Assembly: GCA_904395805.1 (NCBI GenBank)
Contig: CAJFNV010000045.1
Coordinates: forward strand, 19,775 to 83,774
Source: Candidatus Gallispira edinburgensis
Lineage (GTDB): Bacteria > Bacillota > Clostridia > Lachnospirales > CAG-274
DNA: 64,000 nucleotides
Direction: 5' to 3'
Part shown: positions 16,389 through 24,664 of the stretch, piece after piece
Position numbering within the stretch: the first letter of the stretch is position 1
Layout of the letters: every line of letters begins with the position of its first letter
Program-made: the position numbers and the translations under genes
The notes under the pieces: model-generated
What the model was told of the DNA's origin: nothing
Seen by the model: only the letters and a program-made list of their open reading frames with translations
Databases searched by the model: none

Positions 16389-16709
16389 TTATTCTTCTTC
16401 ACTGTCAGTACTTTCAGGCTCAGCATCATCAAAGTCATAATCTTCCTCTTCGTAGTCATAATCATCATAGTCCTCGAAGTCATCATAATCATCGTAATCG
16501 TCATAATCATCATAGTCCATATCATCAAGTTCAGACCAGTCATCATATTCATATGCTGATTTTCCCTTAAGCTTTGATATTACAAGAACTATAACACCCA
16601 CAACAACAGCCATTCCCGCAATTACTAAAATAAAAGTCCTGAATCTGTTGTTTTTTTCATTTTTTTTCATTAAATTTTTGATTTCTTCAAGTGTAAATTC
16701 AGCCTTCAT
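16389..16709 (-). CDS. Small membrane protein with acidic Asp/Tyr-repeat tail
   Basis: A 106-residue protein with a charged N-terminal helix (residues 1-22), one membrane segment (about 25-46, FILVIAGMAVVVGVIVLVI) and a C-terminal half made almost only of Asp, Glu and Tyr in DDY units. The tail is low-complexity, so similarity searches will be misleading. N-in/C-out or the reverse cannot be decided with certainty. The start overlaps the Nudix stop by 11 bases, which indicates one transcript, and a terminator follows. Function unknown. The acidic tail could bind cations or basic partners. Confidence 0.6.
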   Translation of the reverse strand: MKAEFTLEEIKNLMKKNEKNNRFRTFILVIAGMAVVVGVIVLVISKLKGKSAYEYDDWSELDDMDYDDYDDYDDYDDFEDYDDYDYEEEDYDFDDAEPESTDSEEE

Positions 16710-17172
16710 AGCTATACCCCCTTAAAGTCATATTTTTTGCATTTTGTTTTTTATTTCTATAGTCATTGTACTCCATAAAGGCTCTTCTCATTATCTGCTT
16801 TTCATCATGAAATTTCAGCAGATAATAAGCCTCATGTTGCTTATAAAAGCCTGCATCGGCAAAAAATTCTTCTGCCTGTGGCTTGCAATAAAATGAATCA
16901 GTAATCATAAGATACCAATGAACAGTCTTGCTTACAATGTCATTGGCACCTCTGAAAGTATACTGAGTCTTACCGATATATTTTACAATTTCAGCATCAG
17001 AGTCAGTTTCTTCTTTTACCTCCCTCAGGGCAGTTTGTTTGTATGTTTCGCCGCTTTCAACAGTGCCTTTAGGCAAAACCCAGCCCATATATCTTCCATT
17101 TTGATTTTTATAAAGCAACAGAACCTTACCGTTATGGATTACTACGCCTCCGCAGCTAACTGCTTCTATCAT
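16699..17172 (-). CDS. Nudix hydrolase
   Basis: A 157-residue Nudix protein. The box spans about residues 36-58: GTVESGETYKQTALREVKEE, matching GX5EX7REUXEE. The N-terminus AVSCGGVVIHNGKVLLLYKN is typical of the diadenosine-polyphosphate/dNTP-type members. It would hydrolyse a nucleoside diphosphate linked to another moiety in the cytoplasm. The substrate cannot be read from the sequence. A good promoter lies at 17247-17275 and the small acidic membrane protein gene is coupled behind it. Confidence 0.85.
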   Translation of the reverse strand: MIEAVSCGGVVIHNGKVLLLYKNQNGRYMGWVLPKGTVESGETYKQTALREVKEETDSDAEIVKYIGKTQYTFRGANDIVSKTVHWYLMITDSFYCKPQAEEFFADAGFYKQHEAYYLLKFHDEKQIMRRAFMEYNDYRNKKQNAKNMTLRGYSYEG

Positions 17173-17206
17173 AGATAATACCTCCGATTCTGTCAGACAA
17201 ATTCCG

Positions 17207-17275
17207 GAAGGCGATCAAGCGCCTTCTCACCACTATAATTGTATATAGTATAACATACTTCAGAAGTAATTTCAA
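17207..17275 (-). promoter_or_regulatory. Promoter and leader hairpin of the Nudix operon
   Basis: On the minus strand, TTGAAA (17275-17270), a 17-base spacer and TATACT (17252-17247). In the leader, GAAGGCG and CGCCTTC (17207-17226) form a short hairpin 35 bases before the ATG. It may protect the mRNA or act as an operator. Confidence 0.55.
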
Positions 17276-17336
17276 TAGATAAAAGCAATTTTGACAAATT
17301 AACTTTTAATTTTATATATATTTTTGGTATAAATTG

Positions 17337-18302
17337 TCAGTGCATTCTCAGGTCACTGCCTATAAATTTAAACACTTTGAAATTTCCTATTATTCTTGAT
17401 AAAATTCTTTCGCTGTATACAACACCCACATTAGGCAAATCAAGGTTTGTTGATATAAGCATTGACTTATTCGCTCTCAGTCTTGTATTTAATATATCAA
17501 AAAACTCAGGCACAGTACTGCTGTTTACACCCTCAGTACCCAGATCGTCAATAACCAGCAGATCACAGTTTTCAAGCAGCTTTGCAGTATCCATATCCTG
17601 TCTACTGCCATTATTGAATCTGATATTTGTCATTGTTGTAAAAAGCTTATATGCACTCATATATATTACAAAATACCCTCTGTCCATAAGCTCCTTTGCA
17701 ATGCAATTGCACATATAGCTCTTTCCCAGTCCCGAATGTCCGTAAAAAAGCATATTCAAAGGCTCATTTTCAATATTTTCAATAGCAAACAAGGCTTCTT
17801 TTGTTATTTTTTTCATATTATCATAGGGAGATATATTATCTTCCGATATATTTTTTGAAAACAATTCATAATTAAAATTATCAAAATTTTCTTTCTTAAG
17901 AATATCACCTAAATTTGAAAGCTGATAATACTTTTCCGCAAGCCTTTTGTTGAAGCATCTGCACTTCTTTGTATCAACCATTCCCGTGTCCTTGCATATT
18001 TTGCACTTATACTGAGGTTCCAGTTCAGCTTCGCTCATACCAAGGCTCTTTAATATATTTTGTCTTTCCTGCCTTAATTTATTACAGCTGTTTTTAAAAT
18101 CTTCAAATTTCTGCATATCACCATGATTTACAGCACTTTTGAAAAGCTCAACACCCTTTATTTTAATTTCATTTTCTATTTCCTGTAATCTGGGCACATT
18201 TTTATAAAGCATATTTTTCAGCTTTTCAGCATTCTTTTCAGCATTTTTCTTATCGATCTGATACTCTTCAAATATTTCGGAGTATATTTCATTTTTATCC
18301 AT
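17337..18302 (-). CDS. dnaI: Primosomal ATPase DnaI/DnaC-type (helicase loader)
   Basis: A 321-residue AAA+ helicase-loader. The N-terminal third is helical, then a cysteine cluster (CKICKDTGMVDTKKCRCF, about residues 97-114) forms a zinc site. The ATPase core has Walker A GHSGLGKSYM near residue 190, Walker B LLVIDDLGTE near 255 and the arginine region SERILSRIIG at the end. It loads the replicative helicase at oriC or during restart, working with the DnaD-type protein encoded upstream. The ATG overlaps the dnaD stop by one base (TAATG), so they are co-translated. Confidence 0.88.
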   Translation of the reverse strand: MDKNEIYSEIFEEYQIDKKNAEKNAEKLKNMLYKNVPRLQEIENEIKIKGVELFKSAVNHGDMQKFEDFKNSCNKLRQERQNILKSLGMSEAELEPQYKCKICKDTGMVDTKKCRCFNKRLAEKYYQLSNLGDILKKENFDNFNYELFSKNISEDNISPYDNMKKITKEALFAIENIENEPLNMLFYGHSGLGKSYMCNCIAKELMDRGYFVIYMSAYKLFTTMTNIRFNNGSRQDMDTAKLLENCDLLVIDDLGTEGVNSSTVPEFFDILNTRLRANKSMLISTNLDLPNVGVVYSERILSRIIGNFKVFKFIGSDLRMH

Positions 18303-19336
18303 TACTGTGCATTACCCTTTCTCTTTAAAATTTCAGCAATTTCATCGGCACTGTATATTTTCTGGTTATAATTGTTAAAAACACCCTTTGGCTGCTGAAT
18401 GGTATTGTTCTGTTTTGCTGCCTTGCTGTTTTTATTTATGTAATTTGCCTCGGAAACCTCAACATCCTTAACAGTACTGAAATTTGACTTATGCCATGTT
18501 TCAAGAATTTTATTACAGTATGAAAAGGCTGCCTTCCCTGTATTGTCAACAGTTCTCTTTGCTGCCAGCTCTATAAGCTCCATACTCATGTTCCATTCCT
18601 TAAGCCATCTGTCAATATGATTTTTTTCGTTTGCGGTTGCGGAACGGTCATTTACGCCGAAAAACTTAAGTATATGTCCATAGTTATTGTAAAAAGCCAG
18701 ATAATCACCGGCAGCCTCACTTGTAACTATTCCCTTTTCGATCCAGTCGAGAGCGGTTTTTTCCATATACCTTGCAGGCTTTCCGTTTTTATAGCAAAAG
18801 CTCAAAAGCACAAGTATAACTTCAAATGGAAGTTCAAGACTCTGATACATCCATACAATAAGCTCTGTTTCCTTTGGCGGAAGAGTTTTACCCTTAGTTC
18901 CCTCTGCAAGCTTTAAAAGCTCACCCACTTCAGGATTTTCATTTATTATTGCATTAATATCACTTGGGTTATACACAGGTCTGTCAGGCACTATTTTTAC
19001 CTTTTCCTTAGTTTTACCCTTATCGGCATCTGCGGAAATTTCATTTTCTCCCCTGCCTCCCGTAAACTCAATAAAAGGCTCATTGCTTGTTCCGCCTGTA
19101 TTTATAAGCCCTACTGACTTCCAGTATCTCCATGCTTTTATAACATCACTTTCAATAACGTTAAACTTCTTTGCAATTTCACTGTTTGACACAGAAATCC
19201 CGGCCATTGCACACCTGTAAGCATATATGTAAATGAGGGAAAACACCGGACTTGGCGCCTCTGCCATATAATTATCTATAAAATTGTTGTCAATTACCGT
19301 AGCACAATTACTGCACATAAATTTAATACTGCTCAC
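18302..19336 (-). CDS. dnaD: DnaD-domain replication initiation protein
   Basis: A protein of about 344 residues. The N-terminal winged-helix region (about residues 15-95, with SEIAKKFNVIESDVIKAWRY) and two DnaD C-terminal-type helical domains (about 165-230 and 240-305, the second with AANEKNHIDRWLKEWNMSME) match Firmicutes DnaD/DnaB primosome proteins. A CSNC pair lies near the start. The GTG at 19336 is preferred because AGAGGTG is 6 bases upstream. An ATG 36 bases earlier is possible. It is coupled with the helicase loader. Confidence 0.85.
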   Translation of the reverse strand: MSSIKFMCSNCATVIDNNFIDNYMAEAPSPVFSLIYIYAYRCAMAGISVSNSEIAKKFNVIESDVIKAWRYWKSVGLINTGGTSNEPFIEFTGGRGENEISADADKGKTKEKVKIVPDRPVYNPSDINAIINENPEVGELLKLAEGTKGKTLPPKETELIVWMYQSLELPFEVILVLLSFCYKNGKPARYMEKTALDWIEKGIVTSEAAGDYLAFYNNYGHILKFFGVNDRSATANEKNHIDRWLKEWNMSMELIELAAKRTVDNTGKAAFSYCNKILETWHKSNFSTVKDVEVSEANYINKNSKAAKQNNTIQQPKGVFNNYNQKIYSADEIAEILKRKGNAQ

Positions 19337-19440
19337 AAGCACACCTCTTAATCTGAACATATTAAAAGACAAAAAATCATAAAATTCGTCTTTGGTTATT
19401 TAATAATATCATAACTCATAAAAATTTACAATATTGACTT

Positions 19441-20415
19441 TCAGGATCCTATAAGACTTCTCATCTCATTTATAACAGCCCTCATATTTTCTCTGCCGGT
19501 CGTAGCATTTATTTTCACTCTCATTTCTGCGGAATGAGGCAGTCCCTTTATATACCAGCCCAAATTCTTTCTCATTTCTCTTATACCTGTCACTTCACCT
19601 TTATAATCAGTAAGCAGATCCATATGCCTTTCTGCCATGTCAAGCCTTTCCTCCCATGTAGGTTCAGGCAAAAGTTCTCCTGTATTGATATAATGGAGAA
19701 TTCTTTTAAATATAAAAGGATTTCCCTGGCACCCTCTTCCTATCATTACAGCATCACAGCCTGTATACTTCAGCATATTAACGGCATCCTCAGGTTCAAA
19801 TATATCACCGTTACCTATTACAGGTATTGTTTTTACCTCTTCTTTAACTGCCTTTATTATATCCCAGTCTGCTTTTCCCGCATAATACTGTTCTCTTGTC
19901 CTTCCGTGTACAGTAACTGCCGCTGCACCGTTATTTTCAGCTATTTTACCCATTTCAACGGCATTGATATGATCATCGTCAAAGCCCTTTCTGAATTTGA
20001 TTGTAACAGGCTTGTCCGAAGCTTTTGCAACAGCTTCAACTATTCTTGCAACAAGGTCAGGCTTAAGAGAAAGAGCTGAGCCCTCCCCGTTTTTAACTAT
20101 TTTAGGAGCAGGACACCCCATATTTATATCTATTATTGCAATATCCTCATATTCATTGAGCCTTCTTGCCATATCAGCCATAACATCTGGTTCAGAGCCG
20201 AATATCTGCACTGCACAGGGCTTTTCCATAGGATCAACTTCAAGAAGTCTTGTTGTATTTTTGTTGTTGTATCTCATTCCCTTTGCACTTACCATTTCGG
20301 AATACACAAGTCCGCAGCCCATTTCCCTGCATATGGTCCTGAAAACTTTGTCCGTAACACCTGCCATAGGAGCAAGAAATACATTATTTTCAAGTTCTAC
20401 ACTGCCTATTTTCAT
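19441..20415 (-). CDS. dusB: tRNA-dihydrouridine synthase (DusB type)
   Basis: A 324-residue flavoenzyme that reduces uridines in tRNA D-loops with NAD(P)H. FMN barrel motifs are present: FLAPMAGVTDKVFRTICRE, DINMGCPAPKIVKNGEGSAL (catalytic Cys in NMGCPAP), VTVHGRTREQYY and VMIGRGCQGNPFIF. Length is normal. The ATG overlaps the TGA of the 110-residue protein upstream (ATGA), so both are in one operon with birA. Confidence 0.93.
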   Translation of the reverse strand: MKIGSVELENNVFLAPMAGVTDKVFRTICREMGCGLVYSEMVSAKGMRYNNKNTTRLLEVDPMEKPCAVQIFGSEPDVMADMARRLNEYEDIAIIDINMGCPAPKIVKNGEGSALSLKPDLVARIVEAVAKASDKPVTIKFRKGFDDDHINAVEMGKIAENNGAAAVTVHGRTREQYYAGKADWDIIKAVKEEVKTIPVIGNGDIFEPEDAVNMLKYTGCDAVMIGRGCQGNPFIFKRILHYINTGELLPEPTWEERLDMAERHMDLLTDYKGEVTGIREMRKNLGWYIKGLPHSAEMRVKINATTGRENMRAVINEMRSLIGS

Positions 20416-20744
20416 TTTAATTCACCCTTTATAAAAGTTTTATACCAGAGCGAGAGGGAATTAAAAAGCTCTTCATTATCCCTTTCCACATATCCCACTT
20501 CAAGCTTTGCGCTTATTTCATCATAAAGATAATCGTCAGGCTGATTCATAACTTCAATATATACATCAGCACTTTCCTTATAAAAACCGATTATTGCTAT
20601 TCCCTTTGTTCTTTCTGCCAGACACACGGTTATAACTCTCAATTCTCTTTTAATATTCTCAGGCAATCTGTTAAATTTATCATTCAAAAAATATCCATGC
20701 TTGTAATAGGATGCAGAACACAGTATATCTTTATTATCTTCCAT
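20412..20744 (-). CDS. Conserved hypothetical protein between birA and dusB
   Basis: A 110-residue soluble protein with no membrane segment. It starts MEDNKDILCSASYYKHGYFL, contains the segments RLPENIKRELRVITV and QPDDYLYDEISAKLEVG, and ends LSLWYKTFIKGELK. It resembles small proteins (possibly the DUF6145 family) that sit beside dusB and birA in Lachnospiraceae, but I have no function for it. It is translationally coupled to dusB (4-base overlap) and lies 15 bases after birA. Confidence 0.65.
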   Translation of the reverse strand: MEDNKDILCSASYYKHGYFLNDKFNRLPENIKRELRVITVCLAERTKGIAIIGFYKESADVYIEVMNQPDDYLYDEISAKLEVGYVERDNEELFNSLSLWYKTFIKGELK

Positions 20745-20759
20745 ACTTAAAACTCTCCT

Positions 20760-21713
20760 TTATATGTATTTGCCATTGCTTGATCTTATTGAAACTTCAC
20801 CTGCCATTACAGCAGTTAGTCCCTTGTCGGTTTCAATGAGAATTTCTCCCTTTTCATTAACTCCCTTTGATATGCCTTCAATATTAGTCCTGCCGCCCAC
20901 AGTTTTTACTGCCTTTCCTGCATTGGCACAGTTTTCGTTATATTCCTTAACAAAAGGAGTAAACCCATTTTTGCAAAATTCATTATAACATATTTCAAAC
21001 TCTTTAACAAATTCATTTATTATTAAACTTCTTTTAAATCTTTTACCGGTTTCAATATAAAGAGAAGTTGCCTTTTCTTTAAGCTCCCCTTCAAATGACT
21101 TCATATTTACATTTATGCCGATACCAATAACAACATAATTTACTTTTTCCATTTCCGCACTCATTTCAGCAAGAATTCCCGCAAGCTTTTTTCCATTTAT
21201 AATTATGTCATTTGGCCATTTGATCTGTGTCTTTAATCCCGTAACATTATTTATGGCTCTCATTACGGCAATTCCCGTTACCAGTGTTATCTGAGGTATT
21301 TCTGTAGGCATAATATCAGGATATAAGACCATACTCATATAGATCCCCCTATTTTTCTCTGCCTGCCAGCTCCTGCCAAGCCTTCCCTTACCTGCAGTCT
21401 GATCATCACATATAATAAGAAGTCCGTCCTCGCATCCCTTTGCTGCCTGACGTTTACCCTCTTCATTTGTTGAATCAATTTCGGGTTTGTATAGTACCTT
21501 GTCATAAGCTATATCCTTTTCACTTAACACATCAGTGCTGTCAGCAAGTCTGTACCCTTTATTGCTCACAGACTCGATTATATATCCCTTTTTCCTTAAG
21601 GCTTCTATATTTTTCCACACTGCAGCTCTTGATATTCCAAGTATATTGCCTATTTCTTCCCCGGATATATAATCATTTTTATCTTTTAATATTTCTATAA
21701 TCTCTTTTCTCAC
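20760..21713 (-). CDS. birA: Biotin-protein ligase and repressor BirA
   Basis: A 317-residue bifunctional BirA. Residues 1-60 form a winged helix (ISGEEIGNILGISRAAVWKN) for DNA binding. The catalytic domain has the biotinyl-AMP loop GKGRLGRSWQAEKNRGIYMS near residue 112, the core IKWPNDIIINGKKLAGILAE and the C-terminal small domain (about 270-317). It attaches biotin to carboxylase carrier proteins and represses biotin genes. No biotin synthesis or transport gene is in the window, so its targets lie elsewhere. Confidence 0.93.
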   Translation of the reverse strand: MRKEIIEILKDKNDYISGEEIGNILGISRAAVWKNIEALRKKGYIIESVSNKGYRLADSTDVLSEKDIAYDKVLYKPEIDSTNEEGKRQAAKGCEDGLLIICDDQTAGKGRLGRSWQAEKNRGIYMSMVLYPDIMPTEIPQITLVTGIAVMRAINNVTGLKTQIKWPNDIIINGKKLAGILAEMSAEMEKVNYVVIGIGINVNMKSFEGELKEKATSLYIETGKRFKRSLIINEFVKEFEICYNEFCKNGFTPFVKEYNENCANAGKAVKTVGGRTNIEGISKGVNEKGEILIETDKGLTAVMAGEVSIRSSNGKYI

Positions 21714-21767
21714 AAGCTCACCTCAGTAAATAACTATTTTTTATCTCATTATACTTTCTTTAAAAAA

Positions 21768-21795
21768 GGGCTTCTTATCATCCGACAAGAAACCC
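21768..21795 (-). terminator. Terminator after the DUF1232 gene
   Basis: GGGCTTCTTATC and GACAAGAAACCC (21768-21795) pair imperfectly. On the minus strand the stem is followed by CTTTTTTAAAG. Confidence 0.6.
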
Positions 21796-21824
21796 TCTCA
21801 CTATTAAATTTTCACGGAATCAAG

Positions 21825-22175
21825 CTAATTAACATCTATAACATTGCTGTTTTTTGTAGCAAGCCATATTCTGTAGAAACCTATTTCCTTCTTTACAACC
21901 TTAAGCAGGAAGCATATAACTGCTACATCATCGATCTGTCCGAGTACGGGAACAAATCCCGGTATTATATCAATGGGACAAATTATATATGCAATACATA
22001 TCCCGGCTATAACTGCGGTCCTTTTTGATATATATTTGTAATCACCCTTTGCCCAGTCATAAAGCATTGCGCAAAGTGTTTTTATATCCTCCCTGCAGCT
22101 TACAAGCTGAGGACTGCTTTCCACAGCCGACATAACACTTTTAGCAAATTTTTTAACTTTTTTAGCACTTATCAT
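21825..22175 (-). CDS. DUF1232 (YkvA-type) small membrane protein
   Basis: A 116-residue protein with the DUF1232 core YIICPIDIIPGFVPVLGQID (about residues 65-84) and a preceding hydrophobic stretch. Members are small inner-membrane proteins of unknown function, often near stress or envelope genes. It follows the PEGA-domain gene by 14 bases on the same strand, so the two are probably co-transcribed. Full length for the family. Confidence 0.8.
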   Translation of the reverse strand: MISAKKVKKFAKSVMSAVESSPQLVSCREDIKTLCAMLYDWAKGDYKYISKRTAVIAGICIAYIICPIDIIPGFVPVLGQIDDVAVICFLLKVVKKEIGFYRIWLATKNSNVIDVN

Positions 22176-22189
22176 CTAATCACCGCTTT

Positions 22190-23524
22190 TTATTGTTGTG
22201 TCAGCTCAAAGCTGCCTGTAATCTCCTGACCGTCATAGGACACATTTATCTGCTTGCTCTGAGTCTGATATCCTTCACACTCAGCCTTTGCAACAAATGA
22301 TCCAAGGGCAAGCTGTACCTTTGCACTGCCTGTTCCCACATATTCATCATTAATATATATCTTAGCCTCTGCAGGAGAAGCTGTCAGTGTAACCGTACCT
22401 GACTGGTTAAACTTTTCAAGATTTATCCTCAGTGTATTCTGATCCTCATCAATAGTTACACTTCCCGTATAATTTGCATATCCGTCTTTTACTGCCCTTA
22501 CATTGTACTCACCGTATGGAAGAAGAATTGACTGATCTTCATCATACTCCTTATCATTGAGGTAGAGCGTATAATCACTTACATTTGAATAAACAGTAAG
22601 AGCGCCTGTGTTTACAATTACCTTTGATAAGTCAAGAACATAAGGTTCGTCTGTAGATATAGTAACTTCCCTTGTTATATCTGATATATTTTTACCCTTC
22701 ACAACAACTGTATGTGGACCTTCGCCCAATGTAACTGTAGGATTTCCAATATCCACCTCTGTATCTGTGCCATCTATTGTAACTCTTGCATTTTTAATAT
22801 TATTTATGTTTCTGAGTTCAAGTATACCATGCCCCTGTTCGATTACAATATTATAAACCTTATCAGCAGTACCATTATTGTAACCTGTAAGCTTAACCGT
22901 ATCAAGAGGACTTATGTTTTCAAGAGTAAGAGCATTTCCGTTTTTATCTCTTACAGATATAATATTTTCATCATACTTATATGATGAGTCCTTGTGTTCC
23001 CTTGCTTCTGTTCCAAATTTAACAAGCTTTGCAGTCTTATTTATTCTGGCTCCCGTATCACTGAAACTCCATGCACTTTCACATTCCTTAAGCTCTGTAA
23101 TATTTTTATCCTTGTCAAATACATATGTATAAATATCACCCACACTGAGATTTTCAGCAGTGGTCGCCTTTGGAAAAACGGTTTTTTCTGTTATGTTCAC
23201 TGTGTTTACAGTGTCATTTTTAAGATTTTTAAATGTTACTGTTGATGAAGCACCATCTTCACCGCTGCTTACTCCAGTAATAACAGCATCAATATCAGAG
23301 CCTATGAGATTTGCCTGTGCCTGTCCTGCTATATCATTGGCTGAAAAGGTATCAGTTGTGATCTCGCCTTCAGAATCAGCCATCATATAGCTATAGCTTA
23401 CAGAAAAACTGCCTATACCCACAAAAAGTCCCATTACCATTACAAGTGTGATCATAACAGGTGTAACACTTCTCTTTTTTCTTCTATTGTTAGTCAATTC
23501 GTTTTTACTTTTTCGTTTAGCCAT
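22190..23524 (-). CDS. Membrane-anchored PEGA-domain protein
   Basis: A 444-residue envelope protein. It has a very basic cytoplasmic start (KNELTNNRRKKRS), one membrane anchor (about residues 20-47, MITLVMVMGLFVGIGSFSVS), an unrecognised extracytoplasmic region rich in Thr/Asn/Asp, and two or three PEGA-type beta repeats in the last 200 residues (SDYTLYLNDKEYDEDQSI with YGEYNVRAVKDGYANY, then AEAKIYINDEYVGTG with LGSFVAKAECEGY). PEGA domains are thought to bind surface layers or cell-wall partners. Its own ligand is unknown. It is divergent from nfnA. Confidence 0.8.
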   Translation of the reverse strand: MAKRKSKNELTNNRRKKRSVTPVMITLVMVMGLFVGIGSFSVSYSYMMADSEGEITTDTFSANDIAGQAQANLIGSDIDAVITGVSSGEDGASSTVTFKNLKNDTVNTVNITEKTVFPKATTAENLSVGDIYTYVFDKDKNITELKECESAWSFSDTGARINKTAKLVKFGTEAREHKDSSYKYDENIISVRDKNGNALTLENISPLDTVKLTGYNNGTADKVYNIVIEQGHGILELRNINNIKNARVTIDGTDTEVDIGNPTVTLGEGPHTVVVKGKNISDITREVTISTDEPYVLDLSKVIVNTGALTVYSNVSDYTLYLNDKEYDEDQSILLPYGEYNVRAVKDGYANYTGSVTIDEDQNTLRINLEKFNQSGTVTLTASPAEAKIYINDEYVGTGSAKVQLALGSFVAKAECEGYQTQSKQINVSYDGQEITGSFELTQQ

Positions 23525-23722
23525 ATTGCCACTCCCAAAAATTTTTTTCTACATATAATTGTATATGCAAACAGGAAAAATAACAAGACTTTTTTTTGAA
23601 AAAATAATTAAATATATTTAACAGACTGATATTTCTGCAAAAAACACCTGTAATTTTTTTGTTAGTTTTTCACAAAAGATAATTTTTTACGCTATTTTAC
23701 AAAAAAAATTGTTTTAAATTTA

Positions 23723-23740
23723 ACAACATTGTTGTATAAT
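23723..23740 (+). promoter_or_regulatory. -10 and palindromic operator candidate of nfnAB
   Basis: TATAAT lies at 23735-23740 and is overlapped by the perfect odd palindrome ACAACATTGTTGT (23723-23735). A convincing -35 at 17 bases was not seen. The palindrome sits where a repressor would block transcription. It does not match the Rex consensus. Confidence 0.4.
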
Positions 23741-23773
23741 GGAGTGATAGAATTAAAAGTTAGGAGGATAACT

Positions 23774-24664
23774 ATGTATAAAATCGTTAAGAAAAAGATG
23801 CTTACCCCTACAATTTTTGAAATGGAAATTGAAGCCCCTCGTGTTGCAAAGTCAGCACTTCCGGGTCAGTTTATCATTCTGAGAATAGATGAAAAAGGCG
23901 AAAGAATACCTCTTACTATTTCAGATTATGATGCTGAAAAGGGAACAGTATCTATTGTTACTCAGGCAGTAGGCAAGTCTACAATGGAACTTATGACATA
24001 TGAAGAAGGTGACTCAATAGCAGACTTCGTTGGTCCTCTCGGATGTCCAAGTGACCTTTGCAGTGAATCTCCCGAAGAACTTGCAAAGAAAAAAATCATT
24101 TTTGTTGCAGGCGGTGTAGGCGCTGCACCTATCTACCCACAGGTCAAGTGGTTAAAACAGCACGGCATCAAGGCTGATGTTCTTATCGGTGCCAGAAACA
24201 AGGATCTGCTTATACTTGTAGACGAGATGAAAGAAGTTGCCGAGAACGTATACATAGCAACAGATGACGGTACAGCAGGCTTTGCAGGAAGAGCAACAGA
24301 TCTTCTTGAAGACCTTGTAAAAAATCAGGGCAAGGAATATAATCACGCTGTTGTAATAGGCCCTATGATAATGATGAAGTTTACATCTATGACAACAAAG
24401 GCTTTAGGTATTCATACTATTGTCAGCCTTAACCCTATTATGGTTGACGGCACAGGTATGTGCGGTGCCTGTCGTGTTGTAGTTGACGGCGAAGTTAAGT
24501 TTGCCTGTGTTGACGGTCCCGAATTTGACGGACACAAAGTTGACTATGACGGAGCTATGAGAAGACAGACTATGTACAAGACAGAAGAAGGCAAGGCAAA
24601 GCTTAAATTTGAAGAAGGCAGCACACATAAAAACGGTGGCTGCGGTTGCGGAGGTGACAAGTAA
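23774..24664 (+). CDS. nfnA: NADH-dependent ferredoxin:NADP+ oxidoreductase, small subunit NfnA (sulfide dehydrogenase beta-like)
   Basis: A 296-residue FAD/NAD-binding subunit of the electron-bifurcating transhydrogenase Nfn. It has an N-terminal ferredoxin-reductase FAD domain (PGQFIILRIDEKGERIPLTI), an NAD domain (IFVAGGVGAAPIYPQVKWLK) and a C-terminal [2Fe-2S] site with CGACR and a further Cys in KFACVDGPEFDGH. The ATG at 23774 follows TTAGGAGGATAACT. An ATG 45 bases upstream lies next to the promoter and is unlikely. The C-terminus ends in a Gly/Cys-rich CGCGG tail. The TAATG overlap couples it to nfnB. Confidence 0.9.
   Translation: MYKIVKKKMLTPTIFEMEIEAPRVAKSALPGQFIILRIDEKGERIPLTISDYDAEKGTVSIVTQAVGKSTMELMTYEEGDSIADFVGPLGCPSDLCSESPEELAKKKIIFVAGGVGAAPIYPQVKWLKQHGIKADVLIGARNKDLLILVDEMKEVAENVYIATDDGTAGFAGRATDLLEDLVKNQGKEYNHAVVIGPMIMMKFTSMTTKALGIHTIVSLNPIMVDGTGMCGACRVVVDGEVKFACVDGPEFDGHKVDYDGAMRRQTMYKTEEGKAKLKFEEGSTHKNGGCGCGGDK

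Noticed and set aside
19534..20079. 181-codon open frame on the plus strand
   Set aside because: It lies wholly antisense to dusB, whose protein motifs are clear, and its protein is rich in Ser, Tyr and Cys with no family features.
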